Assembly: GCA_044425555.1 (NCBI GenBank)
Contig: JAWXVF010000046.1
Span: 1 to 17,696 of the forward strand
Direction of reading: 5' to 3'
DNA length: 17,696 bases
DNA from: JAWXVE01 sp044425555
GTDB taxonomy: Bacteria; Bacillota; Clostridia; Lachnospirales; Lachnospiraceae
Part shown: one piece after another, positions 1 to 6,820 of the stretch
Layout of the letters: each line of letters opens with the position of its first letter
Position numbering within the stretch: position 1 is the stretch's first letter
Notes under the pieces: generated by a model
Told to the model about the DNA's origin: nothing
Database searches by the model: none
The model's input: the letters and a program-made list of their open reading frames with translations, nothing else
Position numbers and translations under genes: made by a program

Positions 1-949
1 AATAATGAAATTCGTTCCCGTTGTGTAAATGGTAATTGAGAATCAGATCTAGCCATGAATAGTTAGAAAAATATTGATAATCATCTAGTAAAACTTTATC
101 AAAAACAGATGTAAATTCTTCTGCAATTTCCCTGTTTTCTTTTGGCAATTTAGAAAGAATGGGTAGAAGTTCATGGTTGATGTTGTGCTTTAGAACAGAA
201 AGTTCCTTCAAATATTCCCCAATAATCTGATGTTCTCTTGCGTAAAGTTCCATTTCTTTATCGAAAAGCAAGGCACGAGTACGGTATTCTTCTAGATGGG
301 AATGTTTGATAAAACTGAAGAAATTGATTACTAGAAAAATATAAGCAAAGCTAATAAGAACTACAATAAATATTTGTTCATTTAGGTTAAGCAATGGAGT
401 TATGTGGGAACAAATGATAAACATAAAATGTACTAAAATAGGGGCTAGTGTATATAACCAATTGAACGTTAAGTCTTGTTTTAGATGTTGTTTTTGGGCA
501 TATTTTTGGTAATAATAAATGGTTGCAAGAGAGATGATTCTAGCAGAACACATTAGCAGTGCAGATAACATATTGTAGTGGGATATGGGTTCTATTGCAA
601 GTGAAAGAGGTAATTTTAAAAAGTTAAATGCTATATATAAGACTAAGAATTCAGCTCCACCTATAAAGGTTAGAAAAAATAAGGAAGCTTGTATCTTATT
701 TTTAAGTGGTGTTTTGATGGATAAACTAGTTATAAAAATGGCGATAGAGGCAGTAAAAAAGTTTATATATGGCAAAAGGTCAAATAGTACCGTGATAAAG
801 CTTTGGATAAAAAGAATAGAATAACCACAAAATCTTACAAAACTTTTCCCTTTATAGGAAGTTGTAAAACAAATATCATGAAAAAGTTTAGCAGAATATC
901 CTAGTATAACAGCTTGTAGAAAAAATACTATCTGATAAAATAAATTCAT
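1..949 (-). CDS. AgrC-like GHKL-family membrane sensor kinase, 3' end beyond the window
   Basis: The minus strand from the ATG at 949 is open for 316 codons to the left edge, so the C-terminal ATP-binding half is missing. An AAAGG ribosome site lies 11 bases before the ATG. Roughly residues 1-215 are a run of about six or seven hydrophobic membrane segments, then a linker of charged helix. A region around residues 250-265 reads VLKHNINHELLPI, and residues 298-307 read SWLDLILNYH. Both resemble the phospho-acceptor box and the following conserved segment of peptide-sensing kinases such as AgrC. The usual H-D-x-x-N-H motif is altered here (H254 is followed by Asn, not Asp). The protein differs from the AgrC encoded at 10912-12195. 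Membrane sensor topology is seen directly. A peptide ligand is inferred from family resemblance, and kinase activity is uncertain. Confidence 0.72.
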   Translation of the reverse strand, partial: MNLFYQIVFFLQAVILGYSAKLFHDICFTTSYKGKSFVRFCGYSILFIQSFITVLFDLLPYINFFTASIAIFITSLSIKTPLKNKIQASLFFLTFIGGAEFLVLYIAFNFLKLPLSLAIEPISHYNMLSALLMCSARIISLATIYYYQKYAQKQHLKQDLTFNWLYTLAPILVHFMFIICSHITPLLNLNEQIFIVVLISFAYIFLVINFFSFIKHSHLEEYRTRALLFDKEMELYAREHQIIGEYLKELSVLKHNINHELLPILSKLPKENREIAEEFTSVFDKVLLDDYQYFSNYSWLDLILNYHLHNGNEFHY

Positions 950-1019
950 TTAAAACCATACCTTTCGTAAGTTTAGATTGCCCAAAAAAAAAGGTACCAA
1001 AACGTGGAGTTGATATCAT

Positions 1020-1048
1020 TTGACAATAGGTCATAACTGTGTTAGTAT
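1020..1048 (+). promoter_or_regulatory. Candidate rightward promoter in the divergent region
   Basis: A perfect TTGACA (1020-1025) is followed after 17 bases by TAGTAT (1043-1048), four of six matches to TATAAT. It would drive a transcript starting near 1055, covering the short ORFs at 1156-1290 and the SPFH gene at 1305. The -10 boxes of this promoter and the leftward one share five bases. Confidence 0.5.
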
Positions 1049-1072
1049 ACCACAAAGTACACAAAAGAACAA
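1044..1072 (-). promoter_or_regulatory. Promoter for the minus-strand sensor kinase
   Basis: Read on the minus strand, TTGTTC (plus 1067-1072) is followed after exactly 17 bases by TATACT (plus 1044-1049). The start of transcription would lie near 1037, giving a leader of about 90 bases before the ATG at 949. The -10 box overlaps the -10 box of an opposing promoter (1020-1048), so the two polymerases could not occupy the region together. Confidence 0.5.
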
Positions 1073-1097
1073 GCGTTCTAAAAATCGTGATCCTATC

Positions 1098-1109
1098 ATA
1101 TTGCAATAT
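1098..1109. repeat. 12-bp perfect palindrome ATATTGCAATAT
   Basis: The sequence ATATTGCAATAT is a perfect inverted repeat lying about 45 bases downstream of the predicted start of the rightward transcript and outside any convincing gene. It could be a dimeric repressor site in the leader. AT-rich DNA produces such short palindromes by chance, so this is weak evidence. Confidence 0.25.
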
Positions 1110-1191
1110 CTTTGTTAATCTTATATCGTTTGTGAAATAGAGTTTGGAGATTTGTATGTGTGAAATACTGTTTTATTAGGAAAGTATTTTA

Positions 1192-1290
1192 ATGGCTATT
1201 ATTAACTTGATTGGTATTATTGTACCAGTTAAACAGGGAGTAATCAAGAATATTAAAGAAGTGGTTTCTGTAATGGCGAATTTGAAATGA
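1192..1290 (+). CDS. Putative 32-residue amphipathic peptide
   Basis: The ATG at 1192 opens 32 codons ending at TGA 1288-1290. A good ribosome site, AGGAAAG at 1178-1184, lies seven bases upstream. The first 13 residues (MAIINLIGIIVPV) are almost all hydrophobic. Residues 14-32 (KQGVIKNIKEVVSVMANLK) place V17, I18, I21, V24, V25, M28 and L31 on one face and K19, K22, E23, S26 and N30 on the other, a clear amphipathic helix of net positive charge. There is no cysteine, so it is not an AgrD-type precursor. Its stop codon sits directly before the ribosome site of the SPFH gene, suggesting coupled translation. Size and character recall phenol-soluble-modulin-like or membrane-regulatory peptides, but no homology was demonstrated. 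It could also be a non-functional leader ORF. Confidence 0.42.
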   Translation: MAIINLIGIIVPVKQGVIKNIKEVVSVMANLK

Positions 1291-1304
1291 TAGGAGATTG
1301 TACA

Positions 1305-1793
1305 ATGGAAATAGTCGTAACATTATTAGTAGCAGGAATAGTGGTACTGAGTGGTATACGAAAAGTACCAGCAGATATGTGGTATGTAGTGGAGAGGTTA
1401 GGTAGTTATCATACGACACTAGAGGAAGGAGTACACTTTATAATTCCATTAGTGGACCAAATTGTGAGAAAGATTCCTCACAGTAAGAGGATATTAGAAA
1501 CAAGAACATATTCTATAAAAGCAATGGATGGAACAGTGTTTATGTTAGATCCACAATTAGAATATAGTGTGGTGGATGTGATAAACTATACATATGGCTT
1601 ACGCACAAGGGAGAATTTAGAGAGAGCAATTGTACAAATAGTAGAAGAAGAATTTCAAAAGAAAACAGTGGAGGAAATCTGTAGAAGACAGAGGGAATTA
1701 GGTGATATTATGAAAAGGAATCTACTAGAGAAAGCAAAGGGGTATGGTATTGAAATACATTATTTTCGTCTAAAAACAGAAATAGAGTTGTAA
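1305..1793 (+). CDS. Minimal SPFH/stomatin-domain membrane protein
   Basis: This encodes 162 residues. The start at 1305 is preferred over the in-frame ATG at 1287 because AGGAG (1292-1296) lies eight bases before it, inside the longer version. Residues 3-17 are a hydrophobic anchor. The stretch YVVERLGSYHTTLEEGVHF and the following IIPLVDQI match the beginning of the stomatin/SPFH domain. The end, near YGIEIHYFRLK, matches the last strand of that domain. The C-terminal coiled-coil region that stomatins and flotillins use to oligomerise is absent; those proteins are usually about 250-320 residues. SPFH proteins scaffold membrane microdomains or regulate membrane proteases. Here the role is unknown, and no NfeD-type partner gene is adjacent. 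The gene is probably cotranscribed with the short peptide ORF at 1192-1290. Confidence 0.8.
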   Translation: MEIVVTLLVAGIVVLSGIRKVPADMWYVVERLGSYHTTLEEGVHFIIPLVDQIVRKIPHSKRILETRTYSIKAMDGTVFMLDPQLEYSVVDVINYTYGLRTRENLERAIVQIVEEEFQKKTVEEICRRQRELGDIMKRNLLEKAKGYGIEIHYFRLKTEIEL

Positions 1794-1800
1794 GAAGTAC

Positions 1801-1828
1801 TTGCTTTATTTAGAACCTTCTTTATAAT
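1801..1828 (+). promoter_or_regulatory. Candidate promoter for the solute-binding protein gene
   Basis: TTGCTT (1801-1806), a 16-base spacer and a perfect TATAAT (1823-1828) lie between the SPFH gene and the ATG at 1871. The -35 is weak, but the -10 and its placement about 35 bases before the ribosome site are convincing. Confidence 0.5.
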
Positions 1829-1870
1829 AGAAGATAGACAGAAATATAGAAATAGTTAGGTAGGAAGAAA

Positions 1871-3319
1871 ATGTTTAATAATAAGGCGAAGATTAGTGTA
1901 GTAGTATTAGGGATTATTTTAGTATTTTGTATAGTAGGAGCTTTTTATGAGTCGGACAAGTATCATGAAGTTGTGGAATCGGAAGTAGGAATTACCTTAA
2001 GTGTCCCTTCGGATACCTTACGTGTTTGGTATGCAGATGAATCCTTATCCGATTATATGGCAAGTATGGCATTGGCTTTTTACGAGAAGACTAATATTCG
2101 GGTAATTCCTACATTAACAAGTGGAGTGGAATATTTAGAACGTATCTACACTGCGTCTATTGCACAAAGTGATTATCCAGACTTATATATTGCGACTAAT
2201 GATACTTTGGAAAAAGCTTATTTAGCAGGGATTGCAATAGAGATTAAGGATTCAGAATCCTTAGTGACTACAGAGACGTACCCTAGTTCTGCTTTATATG
2301 CAGTCACATATCATGATAAAGTAATAGGCTATCCTTTGTCTTTTGAAACCAGCGTATTTGTCTATAACAAGACGTATATGGCTGATATTGCTAGGAATGT
2401 AATTAAGTTAGAAGAGTATGCTAAGATGTTAGAAGAAGATGCTAGTGCAGAATATGTAGTAGAAGAACCAAGTGATAGTGTAGTGCTTGCTAAGGCAAAT
2501 GAAATTGTGCCAATGACATTTTCAGACATACTAGGACTGGCCAATTTGTATGATGCGCCTGAACAAGTAGAGGCATTTTTTGAGTGGGATGCATCCGATG
2601 TGTTTTATAACTACTTTTTTATTGGGAATTCTATGAATATTGGTGGTTTATCTGGAGATGATATTACGCAAATTGAGATATATAATCAAGAAGCGATTAC
2701 TAGTTTACAGATGTATCAGAGAATGCAAGAATTTTTCTCGATTGATACCACAGAGACTACATATACTTCTGTAGTAGAAGATTTTGTACAAGGTAAGATT
2801 GTCTTTATGATTGGTGGAACAGATATTGTTTCTATTATGGAAGAGGCACAGAAAAGTGGGGAGTTTGCATACGAATATGAAGTGACTGTTTTACCAGATA
2901 TTAACGATAAGATTCCAGCACAAAGTATGTCTGTAACGAATGCCGTAGTGGTGAACGGCTTGTCAGAGAAGCAAGATTTAGCTAATGAACTAGCAAGATT
3001 TATTGCGATAGAACATAGTGAGAAGTTGTATGGATTAAGTGGGAAAATACCTGCTAAGAAAAATATTGCATATGAGAATCCTCAGATTAATAATACCCTT
3101 AGTGAATATGAGCGTTCTGTTCCGATTACAAAGATGATTGAATTAAGTAACTTTTGGATTCAATTAGAAGCTTGTATGATGAGAGTGTGGGCATTAGAAA
3201 ATGTAGAAGAACAATTACGTTTGTTGTCAGAACAGATTATGACGCAAGTAACAGGTGAACCATATGTACAAGAGAAGTGGTATTCAGACGAACCAGTAGC
3301 CAATCTAGAAATTGAATAA
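1871..3319 (+). CDS. Membrane-anchored extracellular solute-binding protein (family 1-like), orphan
   Basis: The 482-residue product starts at an ATG preceded by AGGAAG (1862-1867). Residues 8-26 form a single hydrophobic segment with no convincing lipobox, so the protein is probably held by an N-terminal anchor rather than lipidated. From about residue 45 it follows the pattern of ABC-transporter binding proteins of the maltose/sugar class. Recognisable elements are a first strand LRVWYADESL, then YPDLYIA, GYPLSFETSVFVYNK, a segment KIVFMIGGTDIVSIM, and near the C-terminus SGKIPAKKNIA, the usual hinge and late-helix landmarks. It would capture a solute outside the cell. No permease or ATPase gene is next to it, so it either serves a transporter encoded elsewhere or acts as a sensor subunit. 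The substrate cannot be told from the sequence. It has its own probable promoter at 1801-1828. Confidence 0.75.
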   Translation: MFNNKAKISVVVLGIILVFCIVGAFYESDKYHEVVESEVGITLSVPSDTLRVWYADESLSDYMASMALAFYEKTNIRVIPTLTSGVEYLERIYTASIAQSDYPDLYIATNDTLEKAYLAGIAIEIKDSESLVTTETYPSSALYAVTYHDKVIGYPLSFETSVFVYNKTYMADIARNVIKLEEYAKMLEEDASAEYVVEEPSDSVVLAKANEIVPMTFSDILGLANLYDAPEQVEAFFEWDASDVFYNYFFIGNSMNIGGLSGDDITQIEIYNQEAITSLQMYQRMQEFFSIDTTETTYTSVVEDFVQGKIVFMIGGTDIVSIMEEAQKSGEFAYEYEVTVLPDINDKIPAQSMSVTNAVVVNGLSEKQDLANELARFIAIEHSEKLYGLSGKIPAKKNIAYENPQINNTLSEYERSVPITKMIELSNFWIQLEACMMRVWALENVEEQLRLLSEQIMTQVTGEPYVQEKWYSDEPVANLEIE

Positions 3320-3386
3320 TTTGTATAAGATTCCAATAATAGGGGTACTCTTTAGACATAAGAAATGATGAAAAGAGGAGGATCCT

Positions 3387-3818
3387 ATGGTTGGAATTTT
3401 TATTGCATTACTATCCGGTATTCTTATGAGTGTGCAAGGAGTGTTTAATACACAAGTAACGAAAGAGACGAGCGTGTGGGTGACGAATGTATGGGTGCAA
3501 TTAACAGCATTATTAATGTGTGTATTGATTTGGGCAGTAACAGATCGAAGTAACGTAATGACGTTGAGTAAAGTCGAACCAAGATACTTATTACTAGGTG
3601 GTGTAATTGGGGCATTTATTACCTTAACAGTGATTCAAAGTATGGGTGCAATTGGACCGGCACAAGCGGTAATGATTATTGTGATTTCCCAGATTTTATC
3701 AGCCTATTGTATTGAATTATTTGGCTTATTTGGAGCAGATAAAGTGGCATTTACATGGAATAAAATGGGTGGTTTAGTAATTGCTATTATTGGTATTGTA
3801 ATATTTGAATGGAAATAG
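3387..3818 (+). CDS. DUF606/YdcZ-type small multidrug-metabolite (DMT) membrane protein
   Basis: The 143-residue product begins at an ATG with a strong GAGGAGG site (3375-3381). It has about five membrane helices, roughly residues 1-20, 33-52, 68-86, 90-110 and 123-141. The start MVGIFIALLSGILMSVQG, the polar N-T pair after it, and the GGVIGAF and SMGAIGPAQA stretches are typical of the DUF606 (YdcZ) half-size transporters of the drug/metabolite superfamily. These often act as homodimers or as pairs of adjacent genes, but only one copy is present here. The substrate is unknown. The gene lies 67 bases after the binding-protein gene with no clear promoter between them, so it may be cotranscribed with it. 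It ends just before the promoter of the competence operon. Confidence 0.78.
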   Translation: MVGIFIALLSGILMSVQGVFNTQVTKETSVWVTNVWVQLTALLMCVLIWAVTDRSNVMTLSKVEPRYLLLGGVIGAFITLTVIQSMGAIGPAQAVMIIVISQILSAYCIELFGLFGADKVAFTWNKMGGLVIAIIGIVIFEWK

Positions 3819-3828
3819 CAAGTTGTTC

Positions 3829-3857
3829 TTGTCAGAATGGAAAAAGTCCTTTACAAT
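3829..3857 (+). promoter_or_regulatory. Promoter of the comEA operon
   Basis: TTGTCA (3829-3834), a spacer of exactly 17 bases and TACAAT (3852-3857), each one mismatch from consensus. The predicted transcript starts near 3864. That is downstream of the longest possible comEA start at 3837, which supports the later ATG at 3906. Confidence 0.65.
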
Positions 3858-3883
3858 AATAAGTACGATACGTATATGAGGGT

Positions 3884-3900
3884 CTCCAATCAAACTGGAG
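3884..3900 (+). promoter_or_regulatory. Hairpin covering the comEA ribosome-binding site
   Basis: CTCCA (3884-3888) can pair with TGGAG (3896-3900) around a seven-base loop. The right arm is part of the GGAGG site (3897-3901) used by the ATG at 3906. In the folded state the ribosome site would be hidden. Five or six pairs make a modest stem, so this is a possible translational control rather than a demonstrated one. Confidence 0.4.
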
Positions 3901-3905
3901 GTTAT

Positions 3906-4511
3906 ATGAATCAGAAAACAAAATATTATGTTATTATTGCAGGTGTTATGATTGTCCTTGTGGTAGTGAGTCTTTTTATAAGAGGAAAAGAAGAAGCTAC
4001 CAACATGGTCTTTTATGATGGAACAAATTCTAATGTTGCACAGGTTATGCAGACAGAAGAAGTAGAAGAAGATGTGAATGTAGAACCAACAATGGTATAT
4101 GTTTATCTGTGCGGTGCTGTGGTGGAAGAAGGGGTTTACGAAGTGCCAAGTGGAACGAGAATCTTTGAAGTAATTGCTTTAGCAGGAGGACTGCGAGAAG
4201 ATGCTGCAGGAGAATCGGTGAATCAAGCAAGTGAAGTAGTGGATGGACAGCAGATTATCATTTATACTAAGGAAGAGTTTCAAGAGCAGATTGCTATACA
4301 AGAGGCAGCAAGTAATGGTCTAGTAAATATTAATCGAGCGAGTGTCGAACAATTATGCCAATTAACAGGGATTGGAGAGAGTAGAGCTTCGGACATTGTT
4401 GCCTATCGTGAAGGGAATGGTTCGTTTACAACCATAGAAGATATTATGAATGTAACAGGAATCAAAGATGCAATGTTTGAGAAGATCAAAGATTACATTA
4501 CTGTTGATTAG
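3906..4511 (+). CDS. comEA: ComEA, competence DNA receptor
   Basis: ComEA binds incoming double-stranded DNA at the outer face of the membrane and passes it to the ComEC channel during natural transformation. The product has 201 residues from the ATG at 3906, chosen because GGAGG precedes it and because the mapped promoter lies downstream of the earlier in-frame ATG at 3837. Residues 8-25 are a membrane anchor, followed by an acidic linker. A SLBB-type domain covers about 60-125 (VYVYLCGAVVEEGVYEV...GTRIFEVIALAGG). A C-terminal helix-hairpin-helix DNA-binding domain covers about 135-201 (VNINRASVEQLCQLTGIG, then YREGNGSF, then IMNVTGI). This order and length are normal for the family. It heads the operon that ends in comEC. 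Confidence 0.93.
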   Translation: MNQKTKYYVIIAGVMIVLVVVSLFIRGKEEATNMVFYDGTNSNVAQVMQTEEVEEDVNVEPTMVYVYLCGAVVEEGVYEVPSGTRIFEVIALAGGLREDAAGESVNQASEVVDGQQIIIYTKEEFQEQIAIQEAASNGLVNINRASVEQLCQLTGIGESRASDIVAYREGNGSFTTIEDIMNVTGIKDAMFEKIKDYITVD

Positions 4512-4523
4512 AAAGAGGGATGT

Positions 4524-5213
4524 GTGGATAAGAGGGTTTTAATAGTAGACGATGAGAAATTAATTGTAAAGGGGATACGCTTTAGCTTAGAACAAGAGGA
4601 TATGATTGTAGATTGTGCTTACGACGGGGAAGAAGCACTAGAATTGGCACGAAGGAATGAGTATCACATGATTCTATTAGACATTATGCTCCCTAAGCTA
4701 ACAGGATTAGAAGTATGTCAACAGATTCGAGAATTTTCTAATGTTCCCATTATTATGCTCACGGCTAAGGGGGATGACATGGACAAAATTGTAGGCTTAG
4801 AATATGGAGCAGACGATTACATTACGAAACCATTTAATGTTCTAGAAGTGAAGGCAAGAATGAAAGCGATCATGAGAAGAACTATTACCAAGAAGCCAAG
4901 GCAAAGTAGTGATACGTTAATTGAACATGGTGATATCAAAATAGATTCAGAGAATCATAGAGTCTTTATTCTAGGAGTAGAAATCAACCTAACAGTAAAG
5001 GAACATGATTTATTAGGAGTTCTAGTAAAAAATCCAGGAAAAGTTTATGGACGTGATCAGTTATTAACCCTTGTATGGGGAGAAGATTATCCAGGAGACG
5101 GTCGTACAGTAGACGTACATATTAGAAGGCTACGAGAGAAAATTGAAGAAAATCCAGGGGATCCTAAGTATGTAATGACCAAATGGGGGGTTGGTTATTA
5201 CTACAAAGGGTAA
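4524..5213 (+). CDS. OmpR/PhoB-family response regulator
   Basis: The 229-residue protein starts at GTG 4524. The only good ribosome site (GAAAGAGGG, 4511-4519) is just upstream, and the nearby ATG at 4520 is stopped after three codons. The receiver domain (1-120) has the acidic pair D9-D10, the phosphorylation site D53 in LLDIMLPKLTG, the switch residue in IIMLTAKGDD, and the lysine in DYITKPF. The C-terminal winged helix (about 130-229) carries LTVKEHDLLGVL, VYGRDQLL, TVDVHIRRLREKI and GVGYYY, typical of OmpR DNA-binding domains. It is almost certainly the partner of the kinase 13 bases downstream. Position between comEA and comEC suggests it controls, or is expressed with, the competence operon. 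Its targets are not visible here. Confidence 0.93.
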   Translation: MDKRVLIVDDEKLIVKGIRFSLEQEDMIVDCAYDGEEALELARRNEYHMILLDIMLPKLTGLEVCQQIREFSNVPIIMLTAKGDDMDKIVGLEYGADDYITKPFNVLEVKARMKAIMRRTITKKPRQSSDTLIEHGDIKIDSENHRVFILGVEINLTVKEHDLLGVLVKNPGKVYGRDQLLTLVWGEDYPGDGRTVDVHIRRLREKIEENPGDPKYVMTKWGVGYYYKG

Positions 5214-5226
5214 TAGTAAGGAATAG

Positions 5227-6810
5227 GTGAATCTAGTGGCAATGAAGAAAAAGATAAAATTAATGCGTAGCTTAAGGGTGCGTATTATTTTACTTATAGT
5301 TTGTGTGGGAGTCATTCCTAGTTACTTTATAAAAAATGCACTAGTGGAGAGTTATCTAAGAAAACAACTAGAAGTAGAAATTCAAGATATGCAGACACAG
5401 ATGAATATTCTTGCAAATCACCTTGTGATGTATCATTATTTGAGAGATATGCAATCAGATATAGTCAATGCAGAATTAGAGCAATTATCTAATTTATATG
5501 ATGGTCGTGTAATGATTGTGAATCAGAATTTTAAAATCATCAAAGATACATATGGTGTGCAACAAAACAATTACATTGTGTCAGAGAAGGTAATTAGTTG
5601 CTTTGTGGAAGGAAAGTCGAACACAGAGTACGATGCACAGAATGAATATATAGAGCTAGTAACTCCTATTTTTGAATTAGTCGATGATGGTATCATGTCC
5701 ATACAAGGAGTAGATAGTAAGAATCATCCTACAAGAGTTTCAGGTGTGATTTTGATGAGTTTTTCTACTAGTAGTTTTGTGATTACTCAAGAATATATTA
5801 CAAGACAAGGGACTATTTTGATTAGTATTATTTTTATCTTATTAACAGCGTTTGCCATTGTGGTGTCTAAAATGATTGTGATGCCACTAGAACAGATTCA
5901 TATTTCTATTAAGAAGGTAACAGATGGAGTAGAAGAACGTGTAGATAAGAGGTCTGGTTACTTAGAGACGGTAGATATGATTAGAGAATTTAATGGAGTA
6001 CTAATGCGTAATAAGGTATTAGATGAATCAAGACAAGAATTTGTATCGAATGTCTCGCATGAATTAAAAACCCCTATTACTTCGATTAAAGTATTAGCAG
6101 ATTCTCTAATTGCACAAGAAGAAGTTCCTAATGAATTGTATCGAGAATTTATGGTGGATATCGCAGCAGAGATTGAGCGAGAAGATAAGATTATTCAAGA
6201 CCTTCTTTCTCTTGTAAAGTTAGACAAAAAAGTAGCAGATATGAACATTGCACCTATGGTAATGGAAGAATTATTAGAAAGTATTTTAAAGCGGTTAATA
6301 CCCATTGCGAAGATGAAAAATGTGGAGATTACCTTAGAAGTTATGAGAGATGTAGTAGCAGAAATTGACGAAGTGAAATTATCGCTAGCACTTACGAATC
6401 TAATAGAAAATGCCATTAAGTATAATAGAGAATATGGGAAGGTTCGTGTGCTTCTAGATGCTGACCATCAATATGCCACCATCCAAGTAACGGATACAGG
6501 AATTGGAATTCCAAAAGAATCTATGGAGCATATCTATGAACGATTTTATAGAGTGGATAAATCTCATTCCAAAGAGATTGGTGGAAATGGTTTAGGACTT
6601 GCTATTACAAGAAGCACTATTAAGATGCATCATGGAACTGTGGAAGTAGAAAGTGAAGAGGGGGTTGGGACATCCTTTAGTGTTAAGATTCCCCTTACTT
6701 ATATTGAACGAGTAAGCTATCCTAAGAAAAATATAGTAGTACAAGAGAATCATAAGGTGAATCGTAGAAGTAGAGTGCAAGGTTATAGTAAGAGAGTGCT
6801 TAGAAAATAA
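5227..6810 (+). CDS. Membrane sensor histidine kinase (PhoR/WalK-like), partner of the response regulator
   Basis: The 527-residue kinase begins at GTG 5227 (AAGGA just upstream); ATG 5242 is an alternative start. Membrane segments at about 18-36 and 195-214 enclose a 155-residue extracytoplasmic domain, followed by a HAMP-like linker. The dimerisation box has the phospho-acceptor H278 in SNVSHELKTPITSIK. The ATPase domain shows N395 in NLIENAIKYN, DTGIGIP (423-429), ERFYRVDKSHS and GNGLGLAI (453-460), all intact. A basic tail of about 35 residues follows the catalytic domain. The arrangement of regulator, kinase and GerMN protein resembles the actinobacterial mtrA-mtrB-lpqB order, where the lipoprotein modulates the kinase's outer domain. 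The signal here is unknown. Confidence 0.93.
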   Translation: MNLVAMKKKIKLMRSLRVRIILLIVCVGVIPSYFIKNALVESYLRKQLEVEIQDMQTQMNILANHLVMYHYLRDMQSDIVNAELEQLSNLYDGRVMIVNQNFKIIKDTYGVQQNNYIVSEKVISCFVEGKSNTEYDAQNEYIELVTPIFELVDDGIMSIQGVDSKNHPTRVSGVILMSFSTSSFVITQEYITRQGTILISIIFILLTAFAIVVSKMIVMPLEQIHISIKKVTDGVEERVDKRSGYLETVDMIREFNGVLMRNKVLDESRQEFVSNVSHELKTPITSIKVLADSLIAQEEVPNELYREFMVDIAAEIEREDKIIQDLLSLVKLDKKVADMNIAPMVMEELLESILKRLIPIAKMKNVEITLEVMRDVVAEIDEVKLSLALTNLIENAIKYNREYGKVRVLLDADHQYATIQVTDTGIGIPKESMEHIYERFYRVDKSHSKEIGGNGLGLAITRSTIKMHHGTVEVESEEGVGTSFSVKIPLTYIERVSYPKKNIVVQENHKVNRRSRVQGYSKRVLRK

Positions 6811-6820
6811 AGGGAGTGGC

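Noticed and set aside
585..824. A 79-codon plus-strand frame
   Set aside because: It is antisense to the membrane region of the left-edge kinase and has no ribosome site. The minus-strand frame is open throughout and makes protein sense.
1032..1040. Possible AgrA half-site, ACAGTTATG on the minus strand
   Set aside because: It matches eight of nine positions of the staphylococcal consensus, but no second copy lies 21-22 bases away. The locus's own probable motif is different.
888..1106. A 72-codon minus-strand frame over the divergent region
   Set aside because: It covers both promoters and is out of frame with the much longer sensor-kinase gene. Composition does not look protein-like.
3837..3905. 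Longer start for comEA at ATG 3837
   Set aside because: The promoter (3829-3857) overlaps this stretch and would start transcription after it. ATG 3906 has GGAGG directly upstream.
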